From positions 25,880,705-25,944,704 of the forward strand of contig CM020504.1 of NCBI GenBank assembly GCA_009823395.1: 64,000 nucleotides of DNA. Direction: 5' to 3'. The notes under the pieces are model-generated. The model saw nothing but the letters and a program-made list of their open reading frames with translations, searched no databases and had not been told where the DNA came from. Positions 1-12,365 of this stretch are shown here, piece after piece (within the stretch, counting starts at the first letter, position 1; each line of letters opens with the position of its first letter). Source of the stretch: Thamnaconus septentrionalis. Its lineage: Eukaryota > Chordata > Actinopteri > Tetraodontiformes > Monacanthidae. The translations under genes and the position numbers were made by a program.

Positions 1-45
1 CCTCAGCCGCTCAAGGGCCGCCTGGTCCGCGCCTCCTTCAAGTAG
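1..45 (+). CDS. 3'-terminal coding fragment of an unidentified gene
   Basis: The window opens inside an open frame that ends at a TAG (43-45). The last residues read PQPLKGRLVRASFK. A canonical AATAAA follows at 329-334, which fits a + strand last exon with a roughly 300-base 3' UTR. Fourteen residues are too few to name a family. The frame is chosen only because it is the one that stops close to the poly(A) signal; the other two frames also stay open over the first 45 bases. Low to moderate confidence. Confidence 0.35.
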   Translation, partial: PQPLKGRLVRASFK

Positions 46-328
46 ATCCTGCCACCGCAAGACTTCTGACACCTTCATCCGACCTTGGCTTTGCTTGAAG
101 AATGGTGCTCATTACTCTCCCGTCATGTAGGCCCCTGGATGCATCTTCTGCTTTTTGCTAATACGACCAGTGCTTGGTTTGCTATACCTAATGAACACAA
201 GTATTCTTTCCATCTGAGCAGTGACTTCTTCTTGTTTCTTGAGTTGTTGCCACACAAACAGGAAAAATTGATTCAAAATGTGTTTATTAATATTGTTGCT
301 TATTCTTATTTAGTTTGTGTGCTGACGG

Positions 329-334
329 AATAAA
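329..334 (+). other. poly(A) signal AATAAA
   Basis: Canonical hexamer about 285 bases after the TAG at 43-45, followed by T- and GT-rich sequence. It supports the end of a + strand transcript here. Confidence 0.4.
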
Positions 335-1661
335 CCTTTGGAGTGATGGACATTCATTAAAGTTTAAAGTTGCTTGTGTGCACAATGTTGTCAAATGAGT
401 GGGTACTGGTTGAAAATGAACACGGTCACTTTTTTCATTGCGGATGATGCGGCAGGAGATGGATGCATGGATGGACTTTAAAAAAAAAAAGTGAACTACA
501 GACCATTGAAATGATCAAAATTTGAAAATAAATCTCAACTCAAAACATTTCATTGAAAGTATTTTTCCCTCCGCATCATTTGTGAGCTATATGTCATAAA
601 GGCAACACAAATACTCATCTAATTATACTGACAAATGTCCAGTTTTTTTTTTTTTTTTTTTTAAATAGATTCATTTATAAATTTAACTTGAATTTATGCA
701 AAAATGCACATTTGATTTGCACATCACTGGTAGATCTTAATCTGTAGCAATATAATATTAACTCGCTTTGTTTTTCCAGCGATCTCTTCAGCAGGACAAT
801 TTTCTTAAATGACATTAAGTCTATTAAAATTAACTTTTAGTTTAGAAAATTTATTACTTTTACAGCTAATGATAAATTTGAAAATATTGCAAGACTTGAT
901 ATTGATATTCTGATATTTGAATTTAAATTTGCCACTGCTTTAGATTTACTACTTATACTCTTGTTCCACATGATGTCTCCACATAAATTCCATAGTGCCG
1001 CTGTCAACTGCCTTGTCACTGGTGTGATGTCACACAAGTTGCAGCATTTCCAGTCTTATTGAGTTCCAGTGAACACAGCGCAGCTCAGTCTTGAGTCAAA
1101 GACACACAGTTCAATTCAGTTCAATTCAAATCTCTTTGTTGTCGCCAAGTCATCACCAAGATGGGAAGGTTCACGCTCGTTTTTATAACTTTCATATCAT
1201 TTATGTGTCATACAACCTTCAGTTGTTCTGCCTTTGGCTCACCAGGATCATCATCAACCTGAGCAACACTTGAGTGATCAAGGTCGGATAAACTTGAATT
1301 TCTTAATGCAAGATTCACTTGCATTATAATAGATTCACTTGGCTCACCTGAGCTTCAATTTCACCTTCTAACAGCTCCAACTTCCTCTCTTCAGCTCCAT
1401 TTATGTCATTAAATGCACGCAGGTTGCATCAACTTTCCATTATTGTGACGCTACAGGGACTTTAACACTATGATCACTGTTACCACTGTCACATTAGCAA
1501 CACGCAGTTCATATCAACCTGGCACGACTCGCCATTGTACCAATGGATGCAGCTCATTTTGACTCACTCAACTTTCAAGTTTGGAAGCCCTGATCTGAAA
1601 CTGTTGCATGAGTGCCAGACCTGAAGAGCCAAACTAAATGCATTGCAAGCAAGAGGAGACA

Positions 1662-1790
1662 CCAGCTGTGTCTCCATCGCCCCTAGAATTGTGCAAAACC
1701 TAAATATGGCAATAAAAACTGGTGATGGAAACAGCTACACCTCTCAAAAAAGTGTCATGGAAACACTTTTTTCACATTGACACGTGCCCA
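1662..1790. mobile_element. MITE family D copy (GTTTCCATCACCCCTAG type)
   Basis: The block contains a 'ctccatcgcccctagaat...aacctaaatatggcaataaa...ggtgatggaaacagc' arrangement. It recurs near 20262-20430 and, in reverse, near 58735-58875, with a related pair near 37700-37985. The ends are inverted versions of each other (tgtttccatcacc / ggtgatggaaaca), as in a short non-autonomous DNA transposon. The superfamily is not assigned. Confidence 0.5.
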
Positions 1791-2127
1791 TATGGATTTG
1801 GACGACTGCTGGCATCGACTATACTATGGTCACAGCAGTGAGGGGAACAGTGGCAGCAGCATTTCCATTGGTTCAAACTGACATGAGGCTCAGTGGGGAT
1901 GGGATTCAGAGAGCTGAGCAGCCAGTGGCTCCTCCATGGTGGGATTGGGAACCACCTTCACCCAGAGGCCACTGGGAGAGGCTCTGGCCAGTGTGACCCT
2001 GGGCGCAGCATAAACAGTGGACCAAATGGACCTTGACTGCAGACCATATATCTGTTTATTTCATCTCTTCACTGTTGTCATCCAACACAAAGAAGTGGGA
2101 CAAAGGTAGGACGCCTTCAATGACACT

Positions 2128-2149
2128 GCACACACACACACACACACAA
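2128..2149. repeat. (CA)n microsatellite
   Basis: About eleven CA units in gene-free DNA. Confidence 0.9.
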
Positions 2150-2675
2150 GCATCAGATAGAGACGCCAAACATACCTCACCAAGTGATTAGAAGGCGTCA
2201 GCATATGCTGAAGGATGTAGAAACACATCTTTCCTTCCGACACAGTCACACACAGTATTTACAACCAGCCTCTGTACTTTGAACACTGCAGCAGTGATTG
2301 CAGTGAAACGCTCTCAATTCATCGAACCATTGATTTTTTTTCCCCCGTGATGACATCATCTGTTGGTGGCTGAGGTGGAGGTCCCAGCTCCAGTGCTCAT
2401 GGTGATAGATGCCACCAGGTTACCTGTGCTGTGTCTCAATCCAGGGTCTGCATCCTTCAGACCGAGCATCCTCCGTCTGGAAGAAGCGTTCTTCGAGGAC
2501 CCAGCCTAGAAGGACGGACCAAACCCCGCCTCCCCGGTAACCACACGGGACGGTCTAGCCTTCGGCGTATTTCCTCGTTGGGTCACCGCCGTTCCCTCCT
2601 GCTGGCCAACCCCGGAAGTGACGTTTTCATAGCATCAAGCTATAAAAATATGAGCCACCTGCAGAGGGTGAAGAG

Positions 2676-3094
2676 CAGTGGTGGGACAACTGGTTGACTG
2701 GTGGAGCCACACTGGGTTCTACAGTGTGCCAGAGGGGGGTAGCGGAGCAGCAGCAGATGGATGGAGTGTTTTGGTGAGCCGCCTCATAGGAGGAAACAAT
2801 CCATCATGGGATATTATGGAGAAAACATGTAACCTGGCTGGTAGTAGAACCAACCAGAACCACCAAAGAACCACTTAGAACGATCCAGAACCACCTTAGA
2901 ACCAACTAGAACCACCGGGGTGTTTAGCTCTTTATTGAAATGACTCTGAAAACACTGGAAACATGGAGGCAATACAGCTGTTTGATGACTGACTGATTAT
3001 TAGTGTCATCATTTCTTCAAGATCGGCTTCACGGCCAGATTAAAAAGCTTAGCGGGCCGCATATGGCCCCCGGGCCGTGGTTTGCCCACGCCTG
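2676..3094. mobile_element. hAT-like non-autonomous element, family A
   Basis: Begins CAGTGGTGGGACAACTGG and ends with a degenerate inverted copy, tttgcccacgcctg. Flanking 8-mers gtgaagag and gttcagag are an imperfect target duplication. The inside carries family landmarks seen in many copies here: tgccagaggggggtagcgg, the tract gatggatggagtgttttggt, and 'catatggcccccgggcc'. The centre is a variable run of 'agaaccacc' units. No transposase frame is present. Confidence 0.65.
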
Positions 3095-6000
3095 GTTCAG
3101 AGGGTGGTGGGTCTGTGGTGTCAGGTGACGGAGCAGCAGGATGTGACTCCTGTGAGACTGGAGACACCGGTGGCTAGTGGCTGGTTGTCAACGTTAAACT
3201 GCCAAGAATTAAAATGTGGAACGCTTCAATCCACCTCTGTGGAGGGCAGTCCACACTTTTGAGCCTTAAAGTTGTGTTGTGACTACACACACATCGGGGT
3301 CAGATCCACAAAGCGATTGGATTGACTTTAGCAGTAGACGACCCCTGGAAGCAGGACAGGAGAAGCATCCGATCCACAGGCCTCACAGGAGGGTAGGAAA
3401 CAGCAGAAAATGCCACGGTAGATGTGCAGAAATGATGATGAATGTGAAATAATCTTTTTGTACAAAATGACATCCTCTTCTCTGCAAATATTAGAAAACG
3501 GAAGCTTAAACAAAGACTTCACATGCACATTGGCAGTCAACAGTTTGGACGCACCTGTTTCTGCCCGATCTTGACTTCTTCCTGCACTGTAGATACACAC
3601 TGAAGACATCATGCACCCCCGACTCCTCTTGCACTGCTGTATTTCTGCATGTTTTTGCAGCTGCAGCTCATTAAGTCATAAATCAGTGTGAAGGTGGTGG
3701 ACAGAGTTCAGGCTAAACAACGTCCTCGTTTCCCTTTCCGCTCCACTGGCTGTGGATCTGGAACATCTGTCGCCTCTGACCCGTTGTAAAGACTCACGCC
3801 ACAAATAATGGTCGCCTCCAAAAAAAATGTGTTGATTCCAAAATGAGATAAACATATTTATTTGACTTCAACCTCCCGTCCTGCTTTCCACAGCCTCTCA
3901 GAGCTTCATGGCTGAGTGGCAACAGTTACCATGACAACTGCACATCAAGTCAGAGAAAAGCGAAGCGGCTTCCGCTGAAGTTCCAGCTGTTGGGCCGACC
4001 GTCAGAAAGTGTTTAGGCTTCAAGAAAAACACACTACAGTCTTGCAGCTGTTTCTGTTTCTTGTGAGATCCTGAAATTCATTCAGAGTAAAGTTAGACTT
4101 TAGTCCCATAGCAAAAATATTGAACACAAACCATTTATGTATTTACACAAACATGTGTAGCAAAGTTAGACGGTCATCTCAAAGTCAGAGAGTGACAAAG
4201 ACAGAGCGTTGTCCTGTCTTTGTCGTGAACACCTTTCCATTACATGTTGGTATGTTTTGGCCAGTACGCTGGTGTGGGGCGGGATGCTTCCGGCAGGCTG
4301 GTTGTAGGTCATCGCACTGCCGGTGTTTATTCACGATGAGCTCCATTGAAAATCCGCCATATTTCTAAGGAAGCCTGGTGTGGACAATCCAGATGCCTGA
4401 CAGCAGAGCGCTTCATACTTTTTCTTTCTCTTGTTTTTTTTTTGATTATGATCTTTTTTAATTACTTTGTTTTTTCCGTCCTTCGTGACTTCTTCTTCTT
4501 CTCCTCTTCTTGAGGATGAAGATTCTCTCTCGAGACCTTTGGAGACGCGCATTTGGCGTAGTTGCTTCTTGTAACCACCTGATGGAGGCCTTGCACCACG
4601 AACAAATCTTCCGTGCAGCGACCTCTGAGAAATAAGACCATGTTAATCAAACGCAGATCCCAGTCTGCGTCTGGTCATCTGGCAGCGCCACCTGTCTTTC
4701 AGGCCGTCTTATGTCAAGACATCCTGTGGTTGGTGGACGTTGTGAAAGTTATTTTCTGCGGCGGTACCGAATGGGCTTCGCTACAATCACCAATCAGTTG
4801 AATGGAACAAACATCCTTTCTGGTCACTTCGTTTGTTCACCCACTATGACGTCACCCACTAGCCTGCAACATGTTCTGTCTCTCTAATGTCCTAGTTTAG
4901 ATTTAGTGCACTTCAACTGCGTTTATCTGTCTTCATGCTTATAAAGAATATACACTTCCACTCTATAGAGAATGGTTAAAATCAAATTGTTAATGCCACT
5001 GTGCTTTACCAAATTTTTTTTTTTTTCAAAAGAAGTTACAGAAATCACAGAAGGTCACAGAAGGCAAAAGTTTCATGTTTACAACATCAGTACTGACTGA
5101 CAGACACAGAGAACACAAACACACGGTCGAAATATTATACATATATATACATATATAATATTACACATGTTTGTTCGATCACTTTCCAATTGAAGGTAAT
5201 TTACCAGTAACTTTATGCAAATATGACGAGCAGGACTTTTCCTCGCGTGCTTGTCTTTGGAAAGTGGTTTTACAGGCAGTCGCCCCCTGGTGGCCTTGTG
5301 AGTTGCAGCTCAAGAAAAAAAAATGCTCACAAACATTTTCTTTTCTTTTTTTTTCTTTTAGAGCTTTATTTTCATTGACATGAGCTAAGGATCCTGCTTG
5401 GTTTCAAATTTCATTTCAATTGGTAGCAATAATGTGGGAAGAAGCTCCGTGTTGCTCTGAGTCACCTGAGCGCCTCCTGCTCATCAACAGCTACTTAAAC
5501 TCAGCTGTGTCTCCTGTCACACCTTCCACTCCTGCTTGCATGTGTTGCTCTCAGCTTTGTTCTCCACAAGGTAAATCTGCCTCGCATGTTTTTGTCAGCA
5601 CTGCAGCAAACATTATTATCATTATGATCATTATTATTATTAGCTTGATGGGCTTCAGCTGATCCAGGATCCAGTCATTCGCTGCGCTGTCCCTGAAACC
5701 CTGACTTAACTCAACTTGACTTCACGTTGGCAGCAAAGTGTAAAGTAATTGAAACATTTGACTTGAAGCTTGTTGACTTTGTTCCTCATTTGACGGCTTT
5801 AGGAGGTCATTGTTTGGAAGCTGCCGACGTCGGTTGAATAACATTAATTCATACTGTAATGAAATGATGAAAGTGCATAATAATGTGTCTCTGTGTTTTC
5901 ATCGAGAATGTAAAACAAATGTGTGGACAGGAAGTGACGGATTACATGAACAGCTTTGGAATGACAACTTTTTGTTGTCATTCTGGTTCTGCCGCTTCCA

Positions 6001-6112
6001 TCAGCAGAGCTAGGTTTTGATGTGCCGGAGTCGACACAGGCGACAATGATGGGTTAAAACTTTGTTCAAATCATCCAAGGTGTTTAACAGGCCTGCGTAG
6101 ACCAACTGGTGC

Positions 6113-6270
6113 ATGCATGGGCAAACTGCGGCCCGGGGGGCCATATGTGGCCCGTTAAACTTTTTGATACGGTCCGCCGAACATGAATATATTTGATTAA
6201 TAGTGTGTAGGTAGTAGAATGGCAGTATTTCATCCATGATTTCAGTGTTCCAGTCATTGCATTGATCAGT
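6113..6270. mobile_element. hAT-like family A, truncated
   Basis: The start 'catgcatgggcaaactgcgg' followed by 'gcccggggggccatatgtgg' matches the end of the intact copy at 53029. Similarity fades near 6270, so only one end remains. Confidence 0.6.
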
Positions 6271-6895
6271 TAAATGTGCATCACCGTCAGTATCGTGGTG
6301 TTGGCAAGTGGGGGCGCTGTTGTCAAGAACACCAGCCTGAGAGCGCGGGACCGACTGAGAATGAATGAATGAATGAATGATGGTGTTTCTGTCGGGTTTA
6401 TTTATTTATTTTTTTTATAGTGGGGGGGTTAGGGTTAGTTAGTTGCTGATGGGATTCTAGGTGGCGCTGCAGCCCAGCCGAGCCACACAAAGTCGCACAA
6501 AGCCACTGTCATGGTTTTATTCTGAGGTGCACTGTACAATGCTAGGCTGTAAATCTGCAGTGAATTACCGGCTAGCAGTTGCTTTGCTTTCACAGTCGTC
6601 TTACTATTAATATTTCACAGTAAGTCGTGGTAAAACTACAACAATGTACTTCACGACACAAAATGACTTGTGATGTAGCGGCGTGTAGTTATTTACAGTA
6701 CTTAACTGGAAAAAAAAAAAAACTACAGTAATTGGCGGTTTTCTTTCAATGGTTTTACATCGGCTTTGCTCCAACACGGTGTTCTGAACACTGGCTCACT
6801 CCAACACCCAGGTTCATTGATGCTCTATTGCCATTTTAAATGTGTCCCATTGGTCCAGCTGTTGTATCTTCTGTCCTCCTGTGTGCAGGTGAAGA

Positions 6896-7373
6896 ATGGC
6901 GGCAGCAGCAGCAGCAGCAGCAGCAGTGGCTTCTAGCAGAAGTGCGCCCCCAGCTGGTCACAGTGGACCAGGCGGTGAGACCGTGCACTCCTGCCCCAGT
7001 AGCCGTGCTGCCTACCCTGAACACCACGAGCCGGGCCTGCAGAGCTCTGCTCAGCACCCGGGACCCTCCGCCCTCCCCCAGCACGGAGTTCCTCCTCGGC
7101 CCGTCTTCTACATGCCTGCTCCACCTCCACCGCCTCTGCTGCCCTACCAGTGGCCCCTGCCCTTCTCCTATAACTCCTTCCCCGGCTTCCCAGGCATGGG
7201 TCGGTCTCCATTACTGCCTTTTTATTTAAAGCAAGAAACATTCCTTTGATTTTTTTTTTTTTTTTATTTTATTTATGTTCTTCATGTCGTCTTAAAGGTC
7301 CAGTCTGTAGAATTTTATTCAGCCTGCTTCCTTGTGCAAGATGACAGCTAATTAGGAGCAAGACCCTTATTGC

Positions 7374-7444
<71 letters not shown>

Positions 7445-10400
7445 GTGTGTTCTAAGGGCAGGAAAACCAAATACCAAAATGGAAAAATCATAAATCAAGC
7501 CAAATTTTGCACACTGGACCCTTAGGTCAAGATAATGGATTTATGCACAGTGGAAGAGTTTTTATGATGAAATGAACCTGAAGAAGCGATGGTCCTGAAG
7601 TGACTCTGATGAATCTGCTTCCTCTCAGGTTATGGTGTGGTCATGCCCCCATTTGCTCCTCACCCCTACATGGAATCTCCAGCCTACATTTTGCCTCACC
7701 CTCACATTCAGCCAGTCGACTACAGGCGGTTCCTCCACCCGCAGGTCCACGCCGCTCCCGCTGGGCCCTATCCGAACACAAACCACGGCCGCAGAGTTCG
7801 TCTTCCCAACACGGCCCCTTTCAGGGAAACCGTCAACTCTGCGGTCCAAACAGAACCCACGCACAGCTCTGTTGACGGCTACACCGAAGCGAGCCCACCA
7901 ATCAGGTCAGATTCTGGCCACGGGAGCGCCACGGACTCGCCGTCCTCTTCCAGCTCCGTCACCAACAAACGAGTCGCGACGGAGCTGGAGAGCTATATTT
8001 CAACCAATGAGAAGGCGAGAGCTCTGCAGACTGAAGCCTGCACAGGTGGCACTGGCAAGTTTGGGCTGAGCGGCCACATGGCCCGCCCAGCTGAACTCAA
8101 GAGCATGCAGTCCAATTTAAAAGCTACTGTGGCCACGCAAAAGTGCCAAAAAGACGGCCAAGAAAATCAGCCCGCCGTCTACAAACACGCCCGTCGCAAC
8201 GTGTGGTCAGTGGACTCGCAAGATAGCATGATTCCTGTGTGTAGCTCTTCACAGCAAGAGGAGGACATGACCAAAGAGAGGCGGAGCTCTTTCCCAGACA
8301 TTCTGATGAGCTGGGGTGGAGGTTCACCGCAAGCGACCCTACCAGCAGACACAGAAAAAGTGCTGGGTCGGGACGCGAACCGCCTGCCGTCTGATGAAAG
8401 TCAGGCGAGTCGAGATCAGCTGGACTGCCAGAGTCCAAAAGGCACCGGCGCCGCTGGTCGTGCTGCTGAAATCCTGTCAATTCCAAAGAAATTACCAGAG
8501 TCTACAAGGACAAAAGTGTTGGAGTTCGCCAGCTCTGTTAGACAGTGTTTAGCCTTTGCAGATGAACAAGTGCCCACGTCGGATAAATGCCTCGCGGTGT
8601 CCGACTGTGGCCAAGAGAGGCCAGAGGAAAACTCCCTGGAAGAGCCAACAGAGGTCATTCCCTATGAAATGGTTTTTAACAGTTCTAGTCAAGCAAAAAG
8701 GAAACTGAATGAATCTGTGTGGTCAGTGGAGTCTCTGTGTCCGTTCATCCCCAGCAAGGACTGGGCGCAGCACAGGAGCGTCTTGGAGTCCGAAATCATC
8801 ATCGAGACGACGGAGGAACCGAAAGATGAAGGAACGTCCAGCCCGGGTGGCAAACTGCTCTCCAAACTGTGCAAAGCAATGAATCAGTCAGTGGCTGAAT
8901 CGGTGCCAGTGTCAGACAGCTGGCTGGTGTATGAAACCCCGGCTGAGAAGATGACCAAGCAGCCAGAGTTCAACCTTGATCCTTCTGTGGTGCAGGAGCC
9001 TGCACAGAGCAGGTCTCCTCCAGTTGGGAAGCTCTCTTTGCAGCACCAAGACCTTCTGTCGATGCTCGGAACGAAGGACGTGGATGAAGACGGGTCCTCT
9101 GAGCCTGAGGCTGATGGAAACCCGCATCAGGAACCAGCCTCTGAAACTGGGCAGCCGGTGAGGAGCTCCTGTCCTCAACAAAGAGAGTCTCTGCCTGTCA
9201 ACTCTGCACCCGAGGACAAAATCATGCTTGCAAGCAAGCAAAGTCTGCAGAGCCCAGTGGAGAGAGATGAGGCGGCTGCACCAGCACAAACCAGAGAGGG
9301 CGCTCTACCGCCCACCGGACTGTGTGTACCCGGTACTGAGCAGGGATTGGTTGGATTGTCCCCATCGAAAGGACATTTTGTGGACTTTGGTGTCCAGTGT
9401 AGTAAACTACTGCCGTGTGCAAACGACTGCTGCGAGGAACCGTTCAGAAAGCATCTCAAGTATTCAGGTAGTTTGCATGTAGTTGTCTTTTTTTTTTTTT
9501 CCTTGAGCAAGAAAGAAATTGGGCGGTAAAATGTGGCGACTTGTGTCCTGCAGTCCTCTAAAGGGCAGCGGGGGTAGCGGAGCAGCAGCAGCAGATGGAT
9601 GGAGTGTTTTGGTGAGCCACCTCATAGGAGGAAAAATATAGTTTGGAGTTTCATAGTTTGCAGCATGTCTGACCTAGAACCAGCACCAGAACCACCCAGA
9701 ACATTGCAACAATGTGGAAGAAACATGTTGCTTTAATGTCGATTGAACATGAACAAAAAAGCATCACAACAAAATATTTGGCTCTTTATTGAAATTGAAT
9801 TCAAAAGTTAAAGTAAATGTTTGAATTGGAATTAAAACAGTGGAAAAAATAGACTTCCTTCCTGCTAATATCATTTCTTCAAGTTCGGCCGCATTAAGAA
9901 GCTTAACGGGCCACATTTGGCCCCCAGGCCATAGTTTGCCCACCCCTGATCTAATGTGTTAAAAGGTGTAAAGTATAGTTTCTATATTCTCACATAGGAC
10001 TCACAATGACCTGACTTTATGTTGTGTTTAATGATCCTGGAAGACAAAACCAGGGGGCGCCCTTTTGTGTTGTTGTTGTGTTTGTTTGTTTGAGAACTAA
10101 TCTTGTATTTTTGTCTCTTTTCTGACACTTCTATTGCAGAGGTGAAGAGAGCCTCTCACGGCCACACTGAAGGTCTCTTTGTCAATGACTTTGTGCCGAA
10201 CCACCAGAGGAGACCAGGCCAGAGGAGGTACAAAGCTCGAGGTAACACTGATGAACGTTGCTGACTGGCTGTACTTCCACATTCTGAAGCACACGATGGC
10301 TCATCCGTGGTGGTTCCACGCTGCTGGAAGCACCTAGAAGCAGATCTCACTTCAGAACCTTAAACTAGAAGGCAGGTGTATTTTGAATGCCTGCGTTTTA

Positions 10401-11140
10401 TGAGATACAAGCAGGTGTGTGTATGGATGTATTGTTACACAGCAACATGATGGCTACATGCTGGCTGGCTGGCTGGCTACATGCAGGCTGGCTGGCTGGC
10501 TACATGCTGGCTGGTTGGTTGGCTACATGCAGTCTGGCTGGTTGGCTACATGCAGGCTGGCTGGTTGGCTACATGCTGGCTGGCTGGTTGGCTACATGCT
10601 GGCTGGTTGGTTGGCTACACGCTGGCTGGTTGGCTACATGCAGGCTGGCTGGTTGGCTACATGCTGGCTGGTTGGTTGGCTACATGCTGGCTGGTTGGTT
10701 GGCTACACGCTGGCTGGTTGGCTACACGCTGGCTGGTTGGCTATATGCTGGCTGGCTGGTTGGCTACATGCTGGCAGGCTGGTTGGCTACATGCTAGCTG
10801 GTTGGCTACATGCTGGCTGGCTGGTTGGCTATATACAGGCTCGCTGGTTGGCTATATGCAGGCTGGCTGGTTGGCTACATGCAGGCTGGCTGGCTACATG
10901 CTGGCAGGCTGGTTGGCTATATACAGGCTCGCTGCATGCTGGCTGGCTGGCTGGCTACATGCAGGCTGGCTGGTTGGCTATATGCAGGCTGGCTGGTTGG
11001 CTACATGCTGGCTGGTTGGCTACATGCTGGCTGGTTGGTTGGCTCCAGGCTCCTTCCAGGGACCAACAGACCCTCAGTCATTGAACCTTCTTCAACCTTG
11101 TTTCATTCTTTTAGGTGGAAATGGAAGAAATCAGCGCTAA
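6896..11140 (+). CDS. buc: Bucky ball, germ-plasm organiser (4 coding exons)
   Basis: Exons 6896-7199, 7629-9467, 10140-10241 and 11115-11140 keep frame across GT-AG introns and give 756 residues. Buc (Velo1 in Xenopus) nucleates the Balbiani body in oocytes and gathers germ plasm. The conserved N-terminal BUVE-like region is clear at about residues 65-140: RPVFYMPAPPP, YQWPLPFSYNSFPG, then YILPHPHIQPVDYRRF across the first junction. The rest is low-complexity and probably disordered, ending in an arginine-rich tail (QRRPGQRRYKARGGNGRNQR). The start ATG at 6896 opens a run of nine alanines; an acceptor at 6888 suggests an upstream non-coding exon. The large exon contains two VWSVxS motifs. 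The last two exons sit in a tandem duplication. Family identity is sure; exon 3 and 4 use is inferred from phase and from the similar basic tail of zebrafish Buc. Confidence 0.88.
7297..7521. mobile_element. MITE family E copy (GGTCCAGTGTG ends) in buc intron 1
   Basis: Starts ggtccagtctgtag and ends tgcacactggacc, inverted ends shared with blocks near 28900-29142, 34201-34520 and 59819-59994. Shared internal landmarks are 'gatggcagctaa' and 'ataaatcaagccaaat'. An ATCT array fills its centre. Confidence 0.6.
7372..7443. repeat. (ATCT)n microsatellite
   Basis: About 18 nearly perfect units, lying inside the family E MITE in buc intron 1. Confidence 0.95.
9566..9948. mobile_element. hAT-like family A copy in buc intron 2
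   Basis: Contains gcgggggtagcggagcag, the gatggatggagtgttttggt landmark, and ends at 'atagtttgcccacccctg'. The expected CAGG start is missing, so the left end is truncated. Confidence 0.65.
10449..11045 (+). repeat. minisatellite in buc intron 3 (copy A)
   Basis: About 30 variable units built from ctggctggttggctacatg (19-24 bases, with extra or missing 'ctgg' and 'ttgg' steps). All three + frames are open through it, giving artefactual AGWLATC-type repeats. It lies between the donor at 10242 and the acceptor at 11114, so it is intronic. Read-through from exon 3 would stop after six codons, before reaching the array. Confidence 0.93.
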
Positions 11141-11218
11141 AGCACAGCAGACAGGAAATTTTAAACCATCCATTTAATGTATTCAAAATTTAAATGTAAC
11201 AATTTGTAATAATTTTTC

Positions 11219-11224
11219 AATAAA
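11219..11224 (+). other. buc poly(A) signal AATAAA
   Basis: Lies 79 bases after the buc stop (11138-11140), within 'tttttcaataaaattaaat'. The same sequence is kept in the duplicate near 13607. Confidence 0.7.
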
Positions 11225-11536
11225 ATTAAATATCAAGCTTTGTTGTCTTTTTTTTTTTTATAAGCGAGTCTTGGTGAAACTTGAGTTTTAATGTTGTTTA
11301 ATGTTTAAGGCTTCAGCTCTACAGCAGCATGACGTGTGTATTTCTCACGGACTTGAGCTGGTTAGATTAGGATCAACATGTTGTCTTTGAGGTGTGTGTC
11401 TATTGTAGCAACTCAAGCTAAACTAACAAGAAGAACTCGTGGTTACAACTGGCTCTTTATTTCTTTTTTTATTCATTCTTTTATAAGTTGGAGGTCACAG
11501 AGTTAGAATTGAATGAGGACGGTCAATCATCTAAAG

Positions 11537-12222
11537 CAGGGGTGTCGGACTCAATTGTCGAGGGGGCCAAAATTCAAAACACACTTTAGGTCGCGGGCCG
11601 AACAAGATAAACATTTATTTAACACACTAAAACTAAATGTTTTTTGAACATAAATATGGATTAAAAACGGACAGGGATAATATTCCAGAACAACAAATTT
11701 CAACTTTAAATAACTTAAAATATTTTGCTCTCCATAAAAATATCTCCAGTCAAAATTATGCAAGTTAGAAATAGGAACATGCTGCAAAATGCACCTGAAA
11801 AATAAATAAAAATTGTGACGGTGCTTGTGTTTTTAAATAAACGTTAAAACAACAAGAAATCAAAACATTCAAGTTTCTTTGCTCTTATGTCATTTTTAAA
11901 AAAAAAAAAAAAAAAAAGAACTTAAACTTAAAATATCTCAAAGATTTTGCTCTCCATAAAAATATCTCCTGTCAAAATTATGCAAATTCAAAAACTGGAA
12001 GTATAAATAGACTGTGTGCCGATCAGCAACCGTATTTCTACTCTGGCTTACATTTTCCAGCATCTTCTTTTTGTCTGGACACAAGACGTCGCACACCTTG
12101 ATCATGCAGCTCTTCAGAAATTCTCCCTCGGTGAATGGCTCCTCTCCTCTGCCACGATAAAACTTGCTTTCACAGCATGCCGGGCCGGACGTGGCCCGCG
12201 GGCCTTGAGTTTGACACATATG
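11537..12222. mobile_element. hAT-like non-autonomous element, family B (686 bp)
   Basis: Ends CAGGGGTGTCGGACTCAA and TTGAGTTTGACACATATG are inverted copies. It is flanked by 8-mers atctaaag (11529-11536) and gtctaaag (12223-12230). Copy B of the buc duplication keeps the uninterrupted site (atctaaag at 13907-13914), which proves the boundaries. Inside, a roughly 75-base segment around 'ttttgctctccataaaaatatctcc' is present twice (about 11700-11780 and 11935-12000). No transposase frame. Confidence 0.92.
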
Positions 12223-12365
12223 GTCTAAAGGAAACCAACCTCAGTGTGTGTCCGTCCACAAATTGACAGAAGGCGAACACGTTTCAAAGATGTACGGATG
12301 CTGGAATAAAGTTCAAAGAACTTTATTGCTGTATTTTTGTCTCTTTTCTGACACTTCTATTGCAG

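Larger units (their letters stand above)
335..6888. other. gene-free stretch, repeats only
   Basis: No exon with recognisable family features was found on either strand. Open frames are short and lack conserved motifs or matching splice sites. The stretch holds a MITE at 1662-1790, a CA run at 2128-2149, a hAT element at 2676-3094, a hAT fragment at 6113-6270 and several poly-T/poly-A runs (about 643-661, 5010-5030, 5340-5360). The last 500 bases lead into the 5' UTR of buc. No promoter could be placed. Confidence 0.5.

Noticed and set aside
6840..7229. 129-codon + frame reading poly-Gln then Pro-rich sequence
   Set aside because: Alternative frame of buc exon 1; the frame starting at 6896 carries the conserved YQWP region and joins exon 2 correctly.
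8124..8486. 120-codon - frame inside buc exon 2
   Set aside because: Antisense shadow of the long Buc coding exon.
10387..11193. Overlapping + frames of 127-221 codons rich in AGWLATC
   Set aside because: They run through the minisatellite of buc intron 3, are open in all three frames because of the repeat, and lie between a matched donor and acceptor.
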